A stretch of DNA of 64,000 nt. It comes from Curtobacterium sp. ISL-83 (GTDB taxonomy: Bacteria > Actinomycetota > Actinomycetes > Actinomycetales > Microbacteriaceae). The notes beneath the pieces were generated by a model, which saw only the letters and a program-made list of their open reading frames with translations, was not told where the DNA came from and ran no database searches. Positions 1-8,697 of this stretch are shown in pieces. Positions within the stretch are counted from its first letter, which is position 1; every line of letters starts with the position of its first letter. The position numbers were made by a program, and so were the translations under genes. The stretch spans positions 17,194-81,193 of the forward strand of contig NZ_JAGGPH010000017.1 in NCBI RefSeq assembly GCF_018613895.1, given 5' to 3'.

Positions 1-97
1 CCGGTCGCCCGGCGCCGCTGCCACGGGTGGTGCCTCGACGCCCGCGGGGCCGTCCGACGAACCGTCCTACGCGGACTTCCTCGGCGAGCAGGTCTGA
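1..97 (+). CDS. C-terminal end of an unidentified protein (partial)
   Basis: A frame with codons starting at base 2 is open from the left edge to TGA 95-97. It encodes an Ala/Gly/Pro/Thr-rich linker followed by the tail PSDEPSYADFLGEQV. A disordered linker before a short acidic and aromatic tail suits the end of a real actinobacterial protein, but 31 residues are too few to name a family. The 112 bases between this stop and the next start hold no other gene-like frame. Confidence 0.45.
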   Translation, partial: RSPGAAATGGASTPAGPSDEPSYADFLGEQV

Positions 98-197
98 TCC
101 GACGCAGGTCTGATCCGACCATCAGGTCGATCCCGCCGCTGCGGTGAGCATCCGCGCAGCTTCGGACCCGACCACGCGCTCGAGGCGTCGCTCGTCC

Positions 198-203
198 TAG
201 TCT
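198..203 (+). promoter_or_regulatory. -10 box TAGTCT, leaderless start
   Basis: TAGTCT ends 6 nt before ATG 210, so transcription would begin at or next to the start codon. Confidence 0.55.
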
Positions 204-209
204 GACCGC

Positions 210-875
210 ATGGGGAACGAGAACGGCAGGAACCGCCGTCGCGGGGGCACCATCACCGCGGTCATCGTCGTGGGGTACCTGGCACTGCGGCTCGGGCTCC
301 TCGCATGGCGCGAGCACGAGAGCGGGATGTCCACCGGCGGCATCGTGCTGAGCGTGATCGGTTTCGCCGCCCTCGTCGTCGTCGTCGCGGAGGCGACGCT
401 GGCCGTGCACCACGCGCGGACGCGGCGGCGCGAGGCGGCCCTCATCGTCCAGCACCCCACGGCGCACCTCGTCCCGGTGTTGGTGCACAAGGACCTGGGG
501 CAGCAGCTCCGGCACGCTGCCGGGGTGCTCGGACAGGCCCTGCCCGACGTGCCGCGCCGCGGGTACGCCACCCTCGTCGCCGACGGCCACGGCATCGGCC
601 TGTACACGGGCGGTGCGGAGCCGCGGCTCCTCCTCGGGGTGCCCCGTCCGGCCGTGCAGGCCGTGGCGGACGGCGAGACCTCGGCTGCGGGCCGGTACGC
701 GTTCGGCAAGGTCGATGCGCTCCGGGTCCTCGTCGGCACCGGAGCGCCGGTCGCGGTGGACTTCCCCGTGTACCGGACCGTGCTCGGCTTCCCGAAGACG
801 CTCCGGGGCGAGGAACTGGCCGAGCGTGTGCGTGCGGTGGCCGGTTCCGCCGGCGTGCCGGTCGCGACCGGCTGA
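210..875 (+). CDS. conserved hypothetical two-TM membrane protein
   Basis: 221 residues. A basic N-terminus (NRRR) precedes two hydrophobic segments at about residues 15-32 and 43-66. A soluble C-terminal part of roughly 150 residues follows, presumably cytoplasmic. It contains no Cys or His cluster and no motif I recognise. The ATG at 210 is favoured because a -10 hexamer ends 6 nt upstream and there is no Shine-Dalgarno sequence. The next gene, nadE, is in the same orientation about 100 bp on but has its own -10 box, so the two need not be co-transcribed. Function unknown. Confidence 0.7.
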   Translation: MGNENGRNRRRGGTITAVIVVGYLALRLGLLAWREHESGMSTGGIVLSVIGFAALVVVVAEATLAVHHARTRRREAALIVQHPTAHLVPVLVHKDLGQQLRHAAGVLGQALPDVPRRGYATLVADGHGIGLYTGGAEPRLLLGVPRPAVQAVADGETSAAGRYAFGKVDALRVLVGTGAPVAVDFPVYRTVLGFPKTLRGEELAERVRAVAGSAGVPVATG

Positions 876-961
876 GGCACGCCCGCCTCCGCACGCCTCC
901 CAGCATGTGGGACCCGGGACCGCTCGTGAAATCGAGCCTGTCCTCGTGCGCCCGACGGGGC

Positions 962-967
962 GATACT
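962..967 (+). promoter_or_regulatory. -10 box GATACT, leaderless nadE
   Basis: GATACT ends 6 nt before GTG 974 and supports that start over the in-frame GTG at 971. Confidence 0.5.
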
Positions 968-973
968 GGGGTG

Positions 974-1807
974 GTGCGTGAACTCCAAGCCGCCATCGCC
1001 GCGGACCTCAACGTCCAGCCGACCATCGAGCCGGAGCAGGAGATCGCCCGCCGTGTCGGGTTCCTCCGCGACTACCTGCTCACGACCGGCGCGAAGGGGT
1101 TCGTGCTCGCCATCAGCGGCGGGCAGGACTCCACGCTCGCCGGGCGCCTGACCCAGCTCGCCGTCGAGTCGCTCCACGCCGACGGGCACGCCGCCGAGTT
1201 CGTCACCGTGCGCATGCCCTACCGGGTGCAGGCCGACGAGGACGACGCGCAGCTCGCCCTCGGCTTCATCGCCGCCGAACCGGGCATCACCGTCAACATC
1301 GAGCACGGCGTCGACGGGGTCGTGCAGGACACGGCCGCCTCCGGCGTCGAGCTGAGCGACTTCGTCAAGGGCAACGTGAAGGCGCGCATGCGGATGGTGG
1401 CGCAGTACGCCGTCGCCGGGCAGCGTGGGCTCCTGGTCGTCGGCACCGACCACGCCGCTGAGGCCGTCACCGGGTTCTTCACGAAGTACGGCGACGGCGG
1501 TGTGGACATCACGCCGCTCACCGGGTTGACGAAGAGCCAGGGCCGCCAGCTCCTCGAGCACCTCGGCGCCCCGGCCCGTCTGTACCAGAAGGCCCCGACG
1601 GCGGACCTGCTCGACGAGACCCCCGGCCAGACCGACGAGGCGAACCTCGGGCTCGCCTACGCTGAGATCGACGCGTACCTGCAGGGGCACGACGTCCCGG
1701 TCGAGGTGGCCGAGGCCATCGAGACGCGGTACCGCGCGACGGAGCACAAGCGACAGGTGCCGGCGACGCCCTTCGACGACTGGTGGCGAGCCGACGCAGG
1801 TCGCTGA
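974..1807 (+). CDS. nadE: NAD synthetase, ammonia-dependent
   Basis: 277 residues, close to the usual length of the single-domain NadE (about 275). It makes NAD from nicotinic acid adenine dinucleotide, ATP and ammonia in the cytoplasm, the last step of NAD synthesis. The PP-loop SGGQDS lies at residues 48-53. The conserved segments [19 protein letters not shown] and [15 protein letters not shown], which bind substrate and magnesium, are both present. There is no N-terminal glutaminase domain, so free ammonia or a separate donor is expected. GTG 974 is chosen from the -10 box spacing. A long perfect hairpin follows the stop. Confidence 0.95.
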   Translation: MRELQAAIAADLNVQPTIEPEQEIARRVGFLRDYLLTTGAKGFVLAISGGQDSTLAGRLTQLAVESLHADGHAAEFVTVRMPYRVQADEDDAQLALGFIAAEPGITVNIEHGVDGVVQDTAASGVELSDFVKGNVKARMRMVAQYAVAGQRGLLVVGTDHAAEAVTGFFTKYGDGGVDITPLTGLTKSQGRQLLEHLGAPARLYQKAPTADLLDETPGQTDEANLGLAYAEIDAYLQGHDVPVEVAEAIETRYRATEHKRQVPATPFDDWWRADAGR

Positions 1808-1817
1808 CGCGACGGCG

Positions 1818-1862
1818 GACGGGAGGCGCGGTGCAGGTCCGACCTGCACCGCGCCTCCCGTC
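1818..1862. terminator. perfect 22-bp inverted repeat between convergent genes
   Basis: Arms 1818-1839 and 1841-1862 are perfectly complementary around a single base, starting with GACGGGAGGCGCGG. It lies between nadE (+) and the small gene ending at 1903 (-), so it could stop transcription both ways. No T-run follows. Confidence 0.7.
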
Positions 1863-1902
1863 GTTCCGTGCTCAGGAGTGACGGCCCTGCGGCCGTCGCG
1901 GA

Positions 1903-2325
1903 TCAGTCCCGCGCGTGCCCGTCGTCCTGCCGGGTGTCGGCGCTCCGGTACTCGCCGCTCCGGTGGTCTGCTGTCCGGTCGCGTCCGACGTCCTCGCGGT
2001 GGCTGGCCAGCTGCTGCTGGCGGAGGACGCTCCGGGCCGCTCCCGTCAACACGTCGTCCACGCTGCGGCCGCTCTGGGCCGCGAGTGCGCCGCCGAGCCC
2101 CGCGGTGAGCGCACCGCCGGCCGCCGCGAGGCGTTCGACCACTTCCTCCTGGCGCGGGGTCAGGGGTTCGTCGATCAGCTCCTCGATGGTCTCGCGGATG
2201 TTCTCCTCGCTCGCGTCCAGCGCAGCATCGTCGCCGGAGTGCAGCGCGGCTGCCTCTCCGACCACGACGAGTCCGAGTCGTGCGGCGTCGTCCTCCGGAC
2301 GGTGGGTGGCGTGCTCGTCGGTCAT
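1903..2325 (-). CDS. hypothetical protein
   Basis: 140 residues, soluble, with an acidic N-terminal half. A central segment (SEENIRETIEELIDEPLTPR) looks helical. A Gly/Ala-rich stretch follows, and the tail is basic and polar. The frame is open further upstream, but ATG 2325 is preferred because TACGGT on this strand (2333-2338) ends 7 nt before it. It converges on nadE with a long hairpin between them. No family recognised and no signal peptide. Confidence 0.6.
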   Translation of the reverse strand: MTDEHATHRPEDDAARLGLVVVGEAAALHSGDDAALDASEENIRETIEELIDEPLTPRQEEVVERLAAAGGALTAGLGGALAAQSGRSVDDVLTGAARSVLRQQQLASHREDVGRDRTADHRSGEYRSADTRQDDGHARD

Positions 2326-2332
2326 GCGGGGA

Positions 2333-2338
2333 ACCGTA
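2333..2338 (-). promoter_or_regulatory. -10 box TACGGT, leaderless start
   Basis: On the minus strand TACGGT ends 7 nt before ATG 2325. Confidence 0.5.
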
Positions 2339-2461
2339 CGCTCCGGCCGCGCGGGCGTTCGGAGGCGGAGTGGCGACGGAGCGGACACCGCCGACCTGTG
2401 GATGCGTTCACTGACGTGCACAGAGGGAAAACTTGCGCTGGCGGCAAAGGTGCCGAGGGTG

Positions 2462-2481
2462 TAATGTTGCAGCGTCTGCAA
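2462..2481 (+). promoter_or_regulatory. -10 box overlapping a palindromic operator for the exporter gene
   Basis: TAATGT (2462-2467) resembles a -10 box. The perfect inverted repeat TTGCAG-CGT-CTGCAA (2467-2481) begins at its last base, about 100 bp ahead of the exporter start. A repressor bound there would cover the transcription start. The TetR-type gene directly downstream of the exporter is the obvious candidate. Operator function is inferred. Confidence 0.55.
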
Positions 2482-2580
2482 GGTTGACCCGGTTCCCCGT
2501 CACAGGATCCGGTGTCCCGCAGGCCGACTCCGTCGAGCCACCGCTCGGCGGCACGGAAAGCTCTCGAAGAAGGACACGCA

Positions 2581-4749
2581 TTGTCTACTGCCACCGCACC
2601 GGTCGAGGTGCAGCGCGGACGACAGAGCTCCCCGGCGAACACGCCGGGGAAGCCGATCATGTCGCACCGCCAGATCCTCCTCGTCATCTACGGCCTCATG
2701 GCCGGGATGTTCCTGTCCTCGCTCGACCAGACGATCGTCGGGACGGCGATCCGGACGATCGGCGACGACCTGCACGGGCTCGACCAGCAGGCCTGGGTCA
2801 CGACCGCGTACCTGATCGCGTCGACCATCACCACCCCGATCTACGGCAAGCTCTCCGACGTCTTCGGCCGCCGACCGCTCTACCTCTTCGGCATCACGGT
2901 GTTCATCGTCGGGTCGCTGCTCTCGTCGTTCTCGACGTCGATGATCATGCTCGCCGGGTTCCGTGCCTTCCAGGGCATCGGCGCCGGTGCGCTGATGTCG
3001 CTGCCGCTGGCGATCATGGGCGACATCCTCGCTCCCCGCGAGCGCGCGAAGTACCAGGGGTACTTCCTCGCCGTCTTCGGCATCTCGTCCGTGATCGGCC
3101 CGCTCATCGGTGGTCTGTTCGCCGGCGCGAGCTCGATCCTGGGCGTCACCGGCTGGCGCTGGGTCTTCCTGATCAACGTGCCGATCGGTGTCGGTGCGCT
3201 GTTCATGGTCATCGCGTTCCTGCACCTGCCGAAGTTCGGTGAGGCGAAGGCCAAGCCCCGCATCGACTGGTGGGGCGCGACGAGCGTCGTCGTCACGCTG
3301 CTGCCGCTCCTGCTCGTCGCAGAGCAGGGCCGCACGTGGGGTTGGGGTTCGGCGTCCGCCATCGCCTGCTACGTGATCGGTGCCCTCGGGCTCGTCGCCT
3401 TCCTCGTCATCGAGACGCTGATGCAGGACGACGCGATCATCCCGCTGAAGCTCTTCCGCTCCCGCGTGTTCTCGATGGCAACGATGCTCGGCTTCCTCGT
3501 GGGCTTCGCGATGTTCGGTGCGATGCTGACCATCCCGCTGTACCTGCAGATCGTCACCGGCCTAACGCCGACCGAGTCCGGGTTCGCCACGCTGCCGATG
3601 ATCGGTGGTCTGATGATCGCGTCGATCGCCTCCGGGCAGATCGTCGCCCGGACCGGCAAGTACCGCATCTTCCCCGTCATCGGCACCGCCCTGGTGTCCC
3701 TCGGGTACGTCGTGCTCACGCGCATGACGATCGACAAGCCGCTCTGGTTCCTGATGATCGGCATGTTCCTGATCGGCCTCGGGCTCGGGCAGCTCATGCA
3801 GAGCATCACCCTCGCCTCGCAGAACTCGGTGCAGCCGCGTGACATGGGCGTGGCCACGAGCTCCGCGACGTTCTTCCGGCAGATCGGCGGGACGCTCGGT
3901 ACCGCCGTGCTGCTCTCGATCCTGTTCTCGATCATGCCGACGAACATCCTGCACGCGACGGCGGACAAGGCGAACCTGACGCCCGCGCTCAGCGCCGCGC
4001 TCAACCCGGCGGTCGCCGGCGCGAAGGAGAACCGTGGCGTGATGGACCAGATCTGGAACCCGATCGTCACCCCGGTGCAGCAGCAGGTCCAGTCGACGCT
4101 CGACTCCGCGACGACGGCGGCGAAGCAGGCCGCCGCCGCGGCGGTGACGAAGCAGGTGACGACTGCGGTGCAGCAGCAGGTCGCCGCCGGTGCGATCCCC
4201 GCGGCCGCAGCGCCGACCGTGATCCAGCAGCAGGTCGCCGCGGCGACTCCGACGGCGCAGTCCGCCGCACTCCGGGCCGTGGCGCAGAAGGCCCACGCCT
4301 CGGTGCAGGGCGACGCGGTCTCGGTCGACTGGTCGAACGCCTCGCAGCGTGCGTACTGGGTGGACCAGCTCGCGCCGAAGCTCTCGGACCGGATCACCGC
4401 GAAGAGCGGCTCGAGCAGTTCCAGCAGCTCGGCCAGCGAGACGAGCGACACCTCGTACCTCAAGGGTGCGACGCCGGCGCTCACCAGGCCCTTCATGACG
4501 GGCTTCAACACGTCCGCCGTGACCGTCTACTGGGTCGGCTTCGGCGTGATCCTGCTGGCGTTCATCCTGAGCTGGTTCTTCAAGGTGCCGGCGCTCCGCA
4601 AGAGCTCGGCGCTGCAGGAACAGGCCGACGACGCCCGCACCGCTGACGACCTCCAGGTGCAGGCGACCGCGGCCGCTGACGCCATGGGATCGCCGACGGC
4701 ACCCGGCACCGGGTCGATCCCGGTGCAGCGGGACCGGTCCGCCGTCTAG
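2581..4749 (+). CDS. MFS drug exporter, DHA2 (14-TM, EmrB/QacA-like) family
   Basis: 722 residues. An early helix carries the start signature SLDQTIVGTAI. Motif A (GKLSDVFGRRPLY) follows the second helix, and GIGAGALMSLPLAIMGD lies further on, all typical of drug:proton antiporters of the DHA2 group. The chain is longer than the usual 480-550 residues. Between the last two helices sits an external segment of about 180 residues (about 457-637), rich in Gln, Ala and Ser. TTG 2581 is chosen because AAGAAGGA (2567-2574) is 6 nt upstream. The downstream TetR gene and upstream palindrome suggest local repression. Substrate unknown. Confidence 0.9.
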   Translation: MSTATAPVEVQRGRQSSPANTPGKPIMSHRQILLVIYGLMAGMFLSSLDQTIVGTAIRTIGDDLHGLDQQAWVTTAYLIASTITTPIYGKLSDVFGRRPLYLFGITVFIVGSLLSSFSTSMIMLAGFRAFQGIGAGALMSLPLAIMGDILAPRERAKYQGYFLAVFGISSVIGPLIGGLFAGASSILGVTGWRWVFLINVPIGVGALFMVIAFLHLPKFGEAKAKPRIDWWGATSVVVTLLPLLLVAEQGRTWGWGSASAIACYVIGALGLVAFLVIETLMQDDAIIPLKLFRSRVFSMATMLGFLVGFAMFGAMLTIPLYLQIVTGLTPTESGFATLPMIGGLMIASIASGQIVARTGKYRIFPVIGTALVSLGYVVLTRMTIDKPLWFLMIGMFLIGLGLGQLMQSITLASQNSVQPRDMGVATSSATFFRQIGGTLGTAVLLSILFSIMPTNILHATADKANLTPALSAALNPAVAGAKENRGVMDQIWNPIVTPVQQQVQSTLDSATTAAKQAAAAAVTKQVTTAVQQQVAAGAIPAAAAPTVIQQQVAAATPTAQSAALRAVAQKAHASVQGDAVSVDWSNASQRAYWVDQLAPKLSDRITAKSGSSSSSSSASETSDTSYLKGATPALTRPFMTGFNTSAVTVYWVGFGVILLAFILSWFFKVPALRKSSALQEQADDARTADDLQVQATAAADAMGSPTAPGTGSIPVQRDRSAV

Positions 4750-4754
4750 GGCAC

Positions 4755-4788
4755 ACGGGGCCTCCCGCCGAACGGCGGGAGGCCCCGT
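4755..4788 (+). terminator. 16-bp hairpin after the exporter gene
   Basis: Perfect arms 4755-4770 and 4773-4788 with an AA loop, 6 nt after the exporter stop and just before the TetR ribosome binding site. It may reduce read-through into the regulator. Confidence 0.7.
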
Positions 4789-4807
4789 CCCACACCAGGA
4801 GCAGCAC

Positions 4808-5464
4808 GTGAGCACCACCGAAGCACCGATCGCCGGGGCAGTGCCCGGCGGAGCACCGTCCGACGGGCAGCAGTCGGCCGGGAAGGGTCCGATCGCGGCG
4901 CCGTCCGTCGACTCGGGCCTCCGTGAACGGAAGAAGCTGCAGACCCGGCTCGCGATCCACGGGGCCGCGCTCGACCTCGTCGCCGACCGCGGGCTCGCCG
5001 GCGTCACCGTCGAGGAGATCTGCGCCGCGGCCGGCGTGTCCTCACGCACGTTCTTCAACTACTTCCCGTCGAAGGGCCACGCGGCGCTGGGGCTCTCCGG
5101 CACCGCGGTCCCGGAGGACGCCCGCGCACGGTTCCTCGCCGCCGGCGGATCCCTGGTGTCCGACCTCTGCGATCTCGTCGCCCGGTCGATGGACCTGCCC
5201 GCCGACCGGCAGCGGATGAAGGCTCTGGTGCAGGCGCGGCCCGAGATGGTCCCGACGATGCTGCAGTCGATGGCCGAGGCACGGCTCGCGATCGTCACGG
5301 TCGCGGCGGAGCGGACGGACCCCGACTCGGCGCGCACGGCCGTGACCCTCGTGATGGCCGCCGTCATCGAGACGGCCCACCGGTTCACCGCCGGGAGCCC
5401 GGCCGAGCTGGCCGACCGACTCCGCGCCGTCGTCGGTGAGATGGGACGGCTCGCCACGTCCTGA
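4808..5464 (+). CDS. TetR/AcrR-family transcriptional regulator
   Basis: 218 residues. A disordered stretch of about 40 residues precedes a TetR helix-turn-helix, with the recognition part VTVEEICAAAGVSSRTFFNY at about residues 66-85. The C-terminal helical half is a ligand-binding and dimerisation domain too variable to predict a ligand. GTG 4808 has AGGAG at 4797-4801, 6 nt upstream. It sits 58 bp downstream of the exporter in the same direction, an arrangement usual for local repressors of efflux genes. The likely target is the palindrome at 2467-2481. Confidence 0.88.
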   Translation: MSTTEAPIAGAVPGGAPSDGQQSAGKGPIAAPSVDSGLRERKKLQTRLAIHGAALDLVADRGLAGVTVEEICAAAGVSSRTFFNYFPSKGHAALGLSGTAVPEDARARFLAAGGSLVSDLCDLVARSMDLPADRQRMKALVQARPEMVPTMLQSMAEARLAIVTVAAERTDPDSARTAVTLVMAAVIETAHRFTAGSPAELADRLRAVVGEMGRLATS

Positions 5465-5520
5465 CGTGCGGTTCTGTCCGACGAGCGCAGGATGTTCGCC
5501 GATCCACCGCCTCCACGTCC

Positions 5521-5526
5521 TACGGT
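5521..5526 (+). promoter_or_regulatory. -10 box TACGGT, leaderless start
   Basis: TACGGT ends 7 nt before ATG 5534 and favours it over the overlapping ATG 5531. Confidence 0.5.
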
Positions 5527-5533
5527 CGTGATG

Positions 5534-6313
5534 ATGGCGGATGCGCGGGCGGTGCAGGGCGGGAACGGACTCCGCCCGATCTCGCCCGGCGTCCAGGCCG
5601 CGGTGCGCTTCCTCCGCGACGCCGGCCGATCCGAGGTCCGTGTCGAGGACGCCGCCGAGGCCGCCGGGATGACCGCCCGCGGGCTGCAGGGTGCGTTCCG
5701 TCGCGAGCTCGGCACCACGCCGATGGCGTACCACCGCAGGCTGCGGCTCGAGGGCGTCCGCCGGGCGCTCGAGGAAGCCGAGCCCGGAACCCGCGTGACG
5801 ATCGGTGAGGTCGCCCGGTCGTGGGGATTCTCCAACGTCGGGCGCATGTCTGCGGAGTACCGACAGGTGTACGGGACGGCGCCGTCGACGACCCTGCGGT
5901 TCCTCCAGGGTCGTCGCACGCCCGAGGGCGACCCCGTCACCGACGTGGACGCGCCCCGGACACGTCGTTTCCGCTTGGTCCTCGATTGCGAGGTCGACGT
6001 CGAGGACCCCCAGGCGCTCCAGGCGAGCATCGACGAGTCGACGACCACGGACAGCGGCGCGTGGCGTGGGTACCGCCCGAGCGGCACGACGGAGGACCTG
6101 CTGTCCTACACGCTCAGCAGCGCGGTGCGGCGAGCCGTCCTGGGCGTGGACGGCGTCACCCTGCGCGCCGTCAACCCGATGCTCCGCCTGCCCGACGTGC
6201 AGGGTGGGTACGCCCCCGCCGAGCTGCCCGCCTGGTCGGGGAGTCCGCCTGTGGAAGCGGACGACCTGCTCGCCGTAGAATCGGGCGATCCGAGGGAGGG
6301 ACCCGATGGTTGA
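5534..6313 (+). CDS. AraC-family regulator with N-terminal DNA-binding domain
   Basis: 259 residues. The two helix-turn-helices of an AraC/XylS domain occupy about residues 20-115. The first is VEDAAEAAGMTARGLQGAF; the second includes TIGEVARSWGFSNVGRMSAE and the usual conserved tail. Most AraC proteins carry this domain at the C-terminus. Here it comes first and is followed by about 130 residues of unrecognised sequence, perhaps a sensor. Its last 8 bases overlap the next gene, a GAF-ANTAR protein, so the two are probably co-expressed. Confidence 0.82.
   Translation: MADARAVQGGNGLRPISPGVQAAVRFLRDAGRSEVRVEDAAEAAGMTARGLQGAFRRELGTTPMAYHRRLRLEGVRRALEEAEPGTRVTIGEVARSWGFSNVGRMSAEYRQVYGTAPSTTLRFLQGRRTPEGDPVTDVDAPRTRRFRLVLDCEVDVEDPQALQASIDESTTTDSGAWRGYRPSGTTEDLLSYTLSSAVRRAVLGVDGVTLRAVNPMLRLPDVQGGYAPAELPAWSGSPPVEADDLLAVESGDPREGPDG
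6276..6281 (+). promoter_or_regulatory. -10 box TAGAAT inside the AraC gene
   Basis: TAGAAT lies 24 nt before ATG 6306, with a GGGAGGG ribosome binding site between them. This would allow independent transcription of the GAF-ANTAR pair. Confidence 0.4.
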
Positions 6314-7022
6314 CGCGTTCGAACGCGCGATCCGCGCGGTACGGTCCGCGGATGTGCCCCTCGCCGAGGTCGGGGCCGTCATCCTCGACGCGCTCCCGGT
6401 CGAGGGCATCTCCATCGCAACGTTCGGCGACCCGGCGGGCAACGAGACGGTGTCCGCCACGGACGACGTCGCGTCCCGACTCGACGAGCTGCAGTTCGAC
6501 CTGGCCGAGGGGCCGTGCTGGGACGCGAAGCACACCGCCGCACCGGTCCTCGAGTCCGACTTCCTCGGGCGGCCGCACCACCAGTGGCCCGCCTTCACGG
6601 ACGCGCTCCGGAACGAGCCCGAGCCGTCGGTGCAGGCCCTGTTCGCGTTCCCGATCGCATTCGGGCCGTTCCGGCTCGGCGCCATGGACGCCTACGAGGT
6701 CCGGCCGACGACCCTCGCACCCGCGCAGGTCGAACAGGCCAGCGCGCTCGCCGCGGCCCTCGGTCGACGACTGCTCCACCGCGCGGTCGCAGCGATCGGC
6801 GACGAGGGCGAGGGGCTCGACCTCGGGCCGTTCTCCCGCCGGGTCGTCCACCAGGCCACCGGGGTCGTGCTCGCCCAGCTGGACATCACGCCCGACGACG
6901 CGCACCTGCTCATCCAGGGGCACGCGTTCACCCGCCACACGTCGATGCGGGAGGTGGCCCACGAGATCATCGCCGGGCACCTCCGGTTCGAGCGTCACGG
7001 CGACCAGATCGAGGAGGTCTGA
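6306..7022 (+). CDS. GAF and ANTAR domain RNA-binding regulator (copy 1)
   Basis: 238 residues. A GAF sensor domain spans about residues 15-155, and an ANTAR domain lies at about 178-230 (VVHQATGVVLAQLDITPDDA). ANTAR domains bind paired hexaloop hairpins in nascent RNA and act as antiterminators. GAF domains bind small molecules, or redox or gas ligands. Translation starts inside the end of the AraC gene with GGGAGGG upstream. The stop shares one base with the next start (TGATG). No ANTAR target hairpin pair was identified nearby, so targets may lie elsewhere. Confidence 0.85.
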   Translation: MVDAFERAIRAVRSADVPLAEVGAVILDALPVEGISIATFGDPAGNETVSATDDVASRLDELQFDLAEGPCWDAKHTAAPVLESDFLGRPHHQWPAFTDALRNEPEPSVQALFAFPIAFGPFRLGAMDAYEVRPTTLAPAQVEQASALAAALGRRLLHRAVAAIGDEGEGLDLGPFSRRVVHQATGVVLAQLDITPDDAHLLIQGHAFTRHTSMREVAHEIIAGHLRFERHGDQIEEV

Positions 7023-7753
7023 TGACCCCGGAGAAGCGTCGTGTTCGAGTCCTCGAGACCTTCTTCACGCTGACGGACACGATGGTCGACGCGTACGACG
7101 TCGTCGCGCTGCTCGAGACCCTCGCCGGGTCCGGAGCAGAGGTGCTCGGTGCGGAGCACGCGGGCATCGCGGTCATCGACGGTCGCTCGGAACGCCTGGA
7201 GCTCGTCGCGTCGACCTCCGAGGACGCGGCCGTCGTCGACCTGCTGCAGACGGACGTCGAGTCCGGGCCGGCGTTCGCCGCGTTCCGGTCGGGGGCCCCG
7301 GTCGCAGTAGCCGACCTGGCCCGCGCGGCCGCCGAGGAGCCCGCTTCGGCCGCTCCCGGGTTCGCCCGTCGCGCCGTCCGACTGTCCGTGTGCTCGACGT
7401 ACGCCGTTCCGATGCGCCTCCGCGACACGGTCGTGGGCGTGTTCACGTTCCTGCGTGGCGAGCCCGGTACGCCGAGCGACGGCGACGCGCGGACCGCGAA
7501 GGCCCTGGCCGACATCGCGACGGTCGGCATCCTGCACGAACGGACCGTCCGTCAGGAGGACGCGGTCCGCGAACAGCTCGAGCGCACCCTCGCGGCGCGG
7601 GTGACGATCGAGCAGGCGAAGGGAGTCGTGTCGTTCACGAAGGACGTCCCCATCGACGCCGCGTACGAGGTGCTCCGGCAGCACGCGGACCTGACGGGTC
7701 GCGGGCTCTCCGACGTGGCCCGTGACGTCGTGGAGCGACGGCTCACACTCTGA
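7022..7753 (+). CDS. GAF and ANTAR domain RNA-binding regulator (copy 2)
   Basis: 243 residues. GAF domain at about residues 20-165, then ANTAR at about 185-240 with the typical TIEQAKGVVSFTKDVPIDAA. The tail DVARDVVERRLTL resembles the third ANTAR helix. GAGGAGGT at 7011-7018 sits just before ATG 7022, and the TGATG overlap with copy 1 implies coupled translation. It is only distantly similar to copy 1, so the pair is an old duplication or two recruited family members. Confidence 0.87.
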   Translation: MTPEKRRVRVLETFFTLTDTMVDAYDVVALLETLAGSGAEVLGAEHAGIAVIDGRSERLELVASTSEDAAVVDLLQTDVESGPAFAAFRSGAPVAVADLARAAAEEPASAAPGFARRAVRLSVCSTYAVPMRLRDTVVGVFTFLRGEPGTPSDGDARTAKALADIATVGILHERTVRQEDAVREQLERTLAARVTIEQAKGVVSFTKDVPIDAAYEVLRQHADLTGRGLSDVARDVVERRLTL

Positions 7754-7770
7754 CGGCGCGGCCCGCGACG

Positions 7771-7785
7771 CCGGGCGCAGCCCGG
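7771..7785. terminator. small hairpin between convergent ANTAR genes
   Basis: CCGGGC-GCA-GCCCGG in the 75-bp gap between copy 2 (+) and copy 3 (-). A second short palindrome (7822-7838) overlaps the stop of copy 3. Terminator function is uncertain. Confidence 0.35.
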
Positions 7786-7828
7786 AGCAGCGCGGACGCC
7801 ATGAGGGCGGCTGTGCTGCGACGCGGGC

Positions 7829-8542
7829 TCAGCCCGCGACGGCCCCGCCGTCGGTCTGCGTCCCCACGATCCGTGCGGCGACCTGCCCGACCGTCAGTCC
7901 CGCCTCCCGTGCCTCGTCCCGGATCACGCGGAACGCGTGGTCGATCCCGATCCCCTGCCGCCAGGAGACGGCGCCCTTGGCCTGGTCGATGGTGTCCCGG
8001 ACGGTGAGTGCCGCCTCCAGCAGTTCCTCCGGTGTGGGATCGGACTCCCGACGGGTCTGCGCGGCGATGACCGCAGCCACGGTGTGCGAGACGAGCTGGA
8101 TGACGGCGGCGTCGTGGTCGTCGGGCCCGTCGTGGCCGGCGAAGAACACGCAGAGGCTCCCCAGCGTCCGACTGCGGAGCACCAGGGGGGCCGCGTACAT
8201 CCCGCCGAACCCGCGCTGCTCGGCGATCCGGACAACGTCGGGCCACTCGTCGGCGTGCGGGCGGAGGTCCGGGACGTCCTTCACGGTGCCGGTGCGGAAG
8301 GCCTCCAGGCAGGGACCCTGCACGATGCCGACCTCGGCCTCCTCGACCTCGGCGGCGCGCTCGCTCGACGACGCGACGACCTGCAGGTCCCCCGAGGCGT
8401 TCACCAGGACGGCTCCCACCCCGGCGGCCGAGGTGGTGGCGACGACGAGCTCCACGGCGCGCAGCATCGTCTCGGCGAGGTCGTCGTCGACGACCATGCC
8501 GTGGAGCTCCCGGAGGACCGTCAGCACACCCTGGTTGGACAT
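7829..8542 (-). CDS. GAF and ANTAR domain RNA-binding regulator (copy 3)
   Basis: 237 residues. GAF domain at about residues 15-160 and ANTAR at about 175-228 (TVRDTIDQAKGAVSWRQGIG). It faces copies 1 and 2. ATG 8542 has the minus-strand hexamer TATCTT ending 6 nt upstream and no ribosome binding site, so a leaderless message is likely. Three GAF-ANTAR proteins and an AraC regulator within 3 kb form a regulatory cluster without an obvious structural gene. Confidence 0.87.
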   Translation of the reverse strand: MSNQGVLTVLRELHGMVVDDDLAETMLRAVELVVATTSAAGVGAVLVNASGDLQVVASSSERAAEVEEAEVGIVQGPCLEAFRTGTVKDVPDLRPHADEWPDVVRIAEQRGFGGMYAAPLVLRSRTLGSLCVFFAGHDGPDDHDAAVIQLVSHTVAAVIAAQTRRESDPTPEELLEAALTVRDTIDQAKGAVSWRQGIGIDHAFRVIRDEAREAGLTVGQVAARIVGTQTDGGAVAG

Positions 8543-8548
8543 GCCGCG

Positions 8549-8554
8549 AAGATA
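8549..8554 (-). promoter_or_regulatory. -10 box TATCTT, leaderless start
   Basis: Minus-strand TATCTT ends 6 nt before ATG 8542. Confidence 0.55.
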
Positions 8555-8697
8555 CCCGAGTGCCCCTGGTCACCGACTCGCCCGCGTGGACTGGATCGCG
8601 GCACCCGTGCTGTCCCTGGTCCGCCTGAGCGCGGCCGAGGACTACCGTGCGGTGCGGCACCGGGGAACCGCCCGGTCCGGCCCGTGGGAGGACAGTC

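Noticed and set aside
1915..2487. Plus-strand frames overlapping the small gene at 1903-2325
   Set aside because: Products are repetitive and lack a ribosome binding site or -10 box; the minus-strand frame has a promoter and plausible protein.
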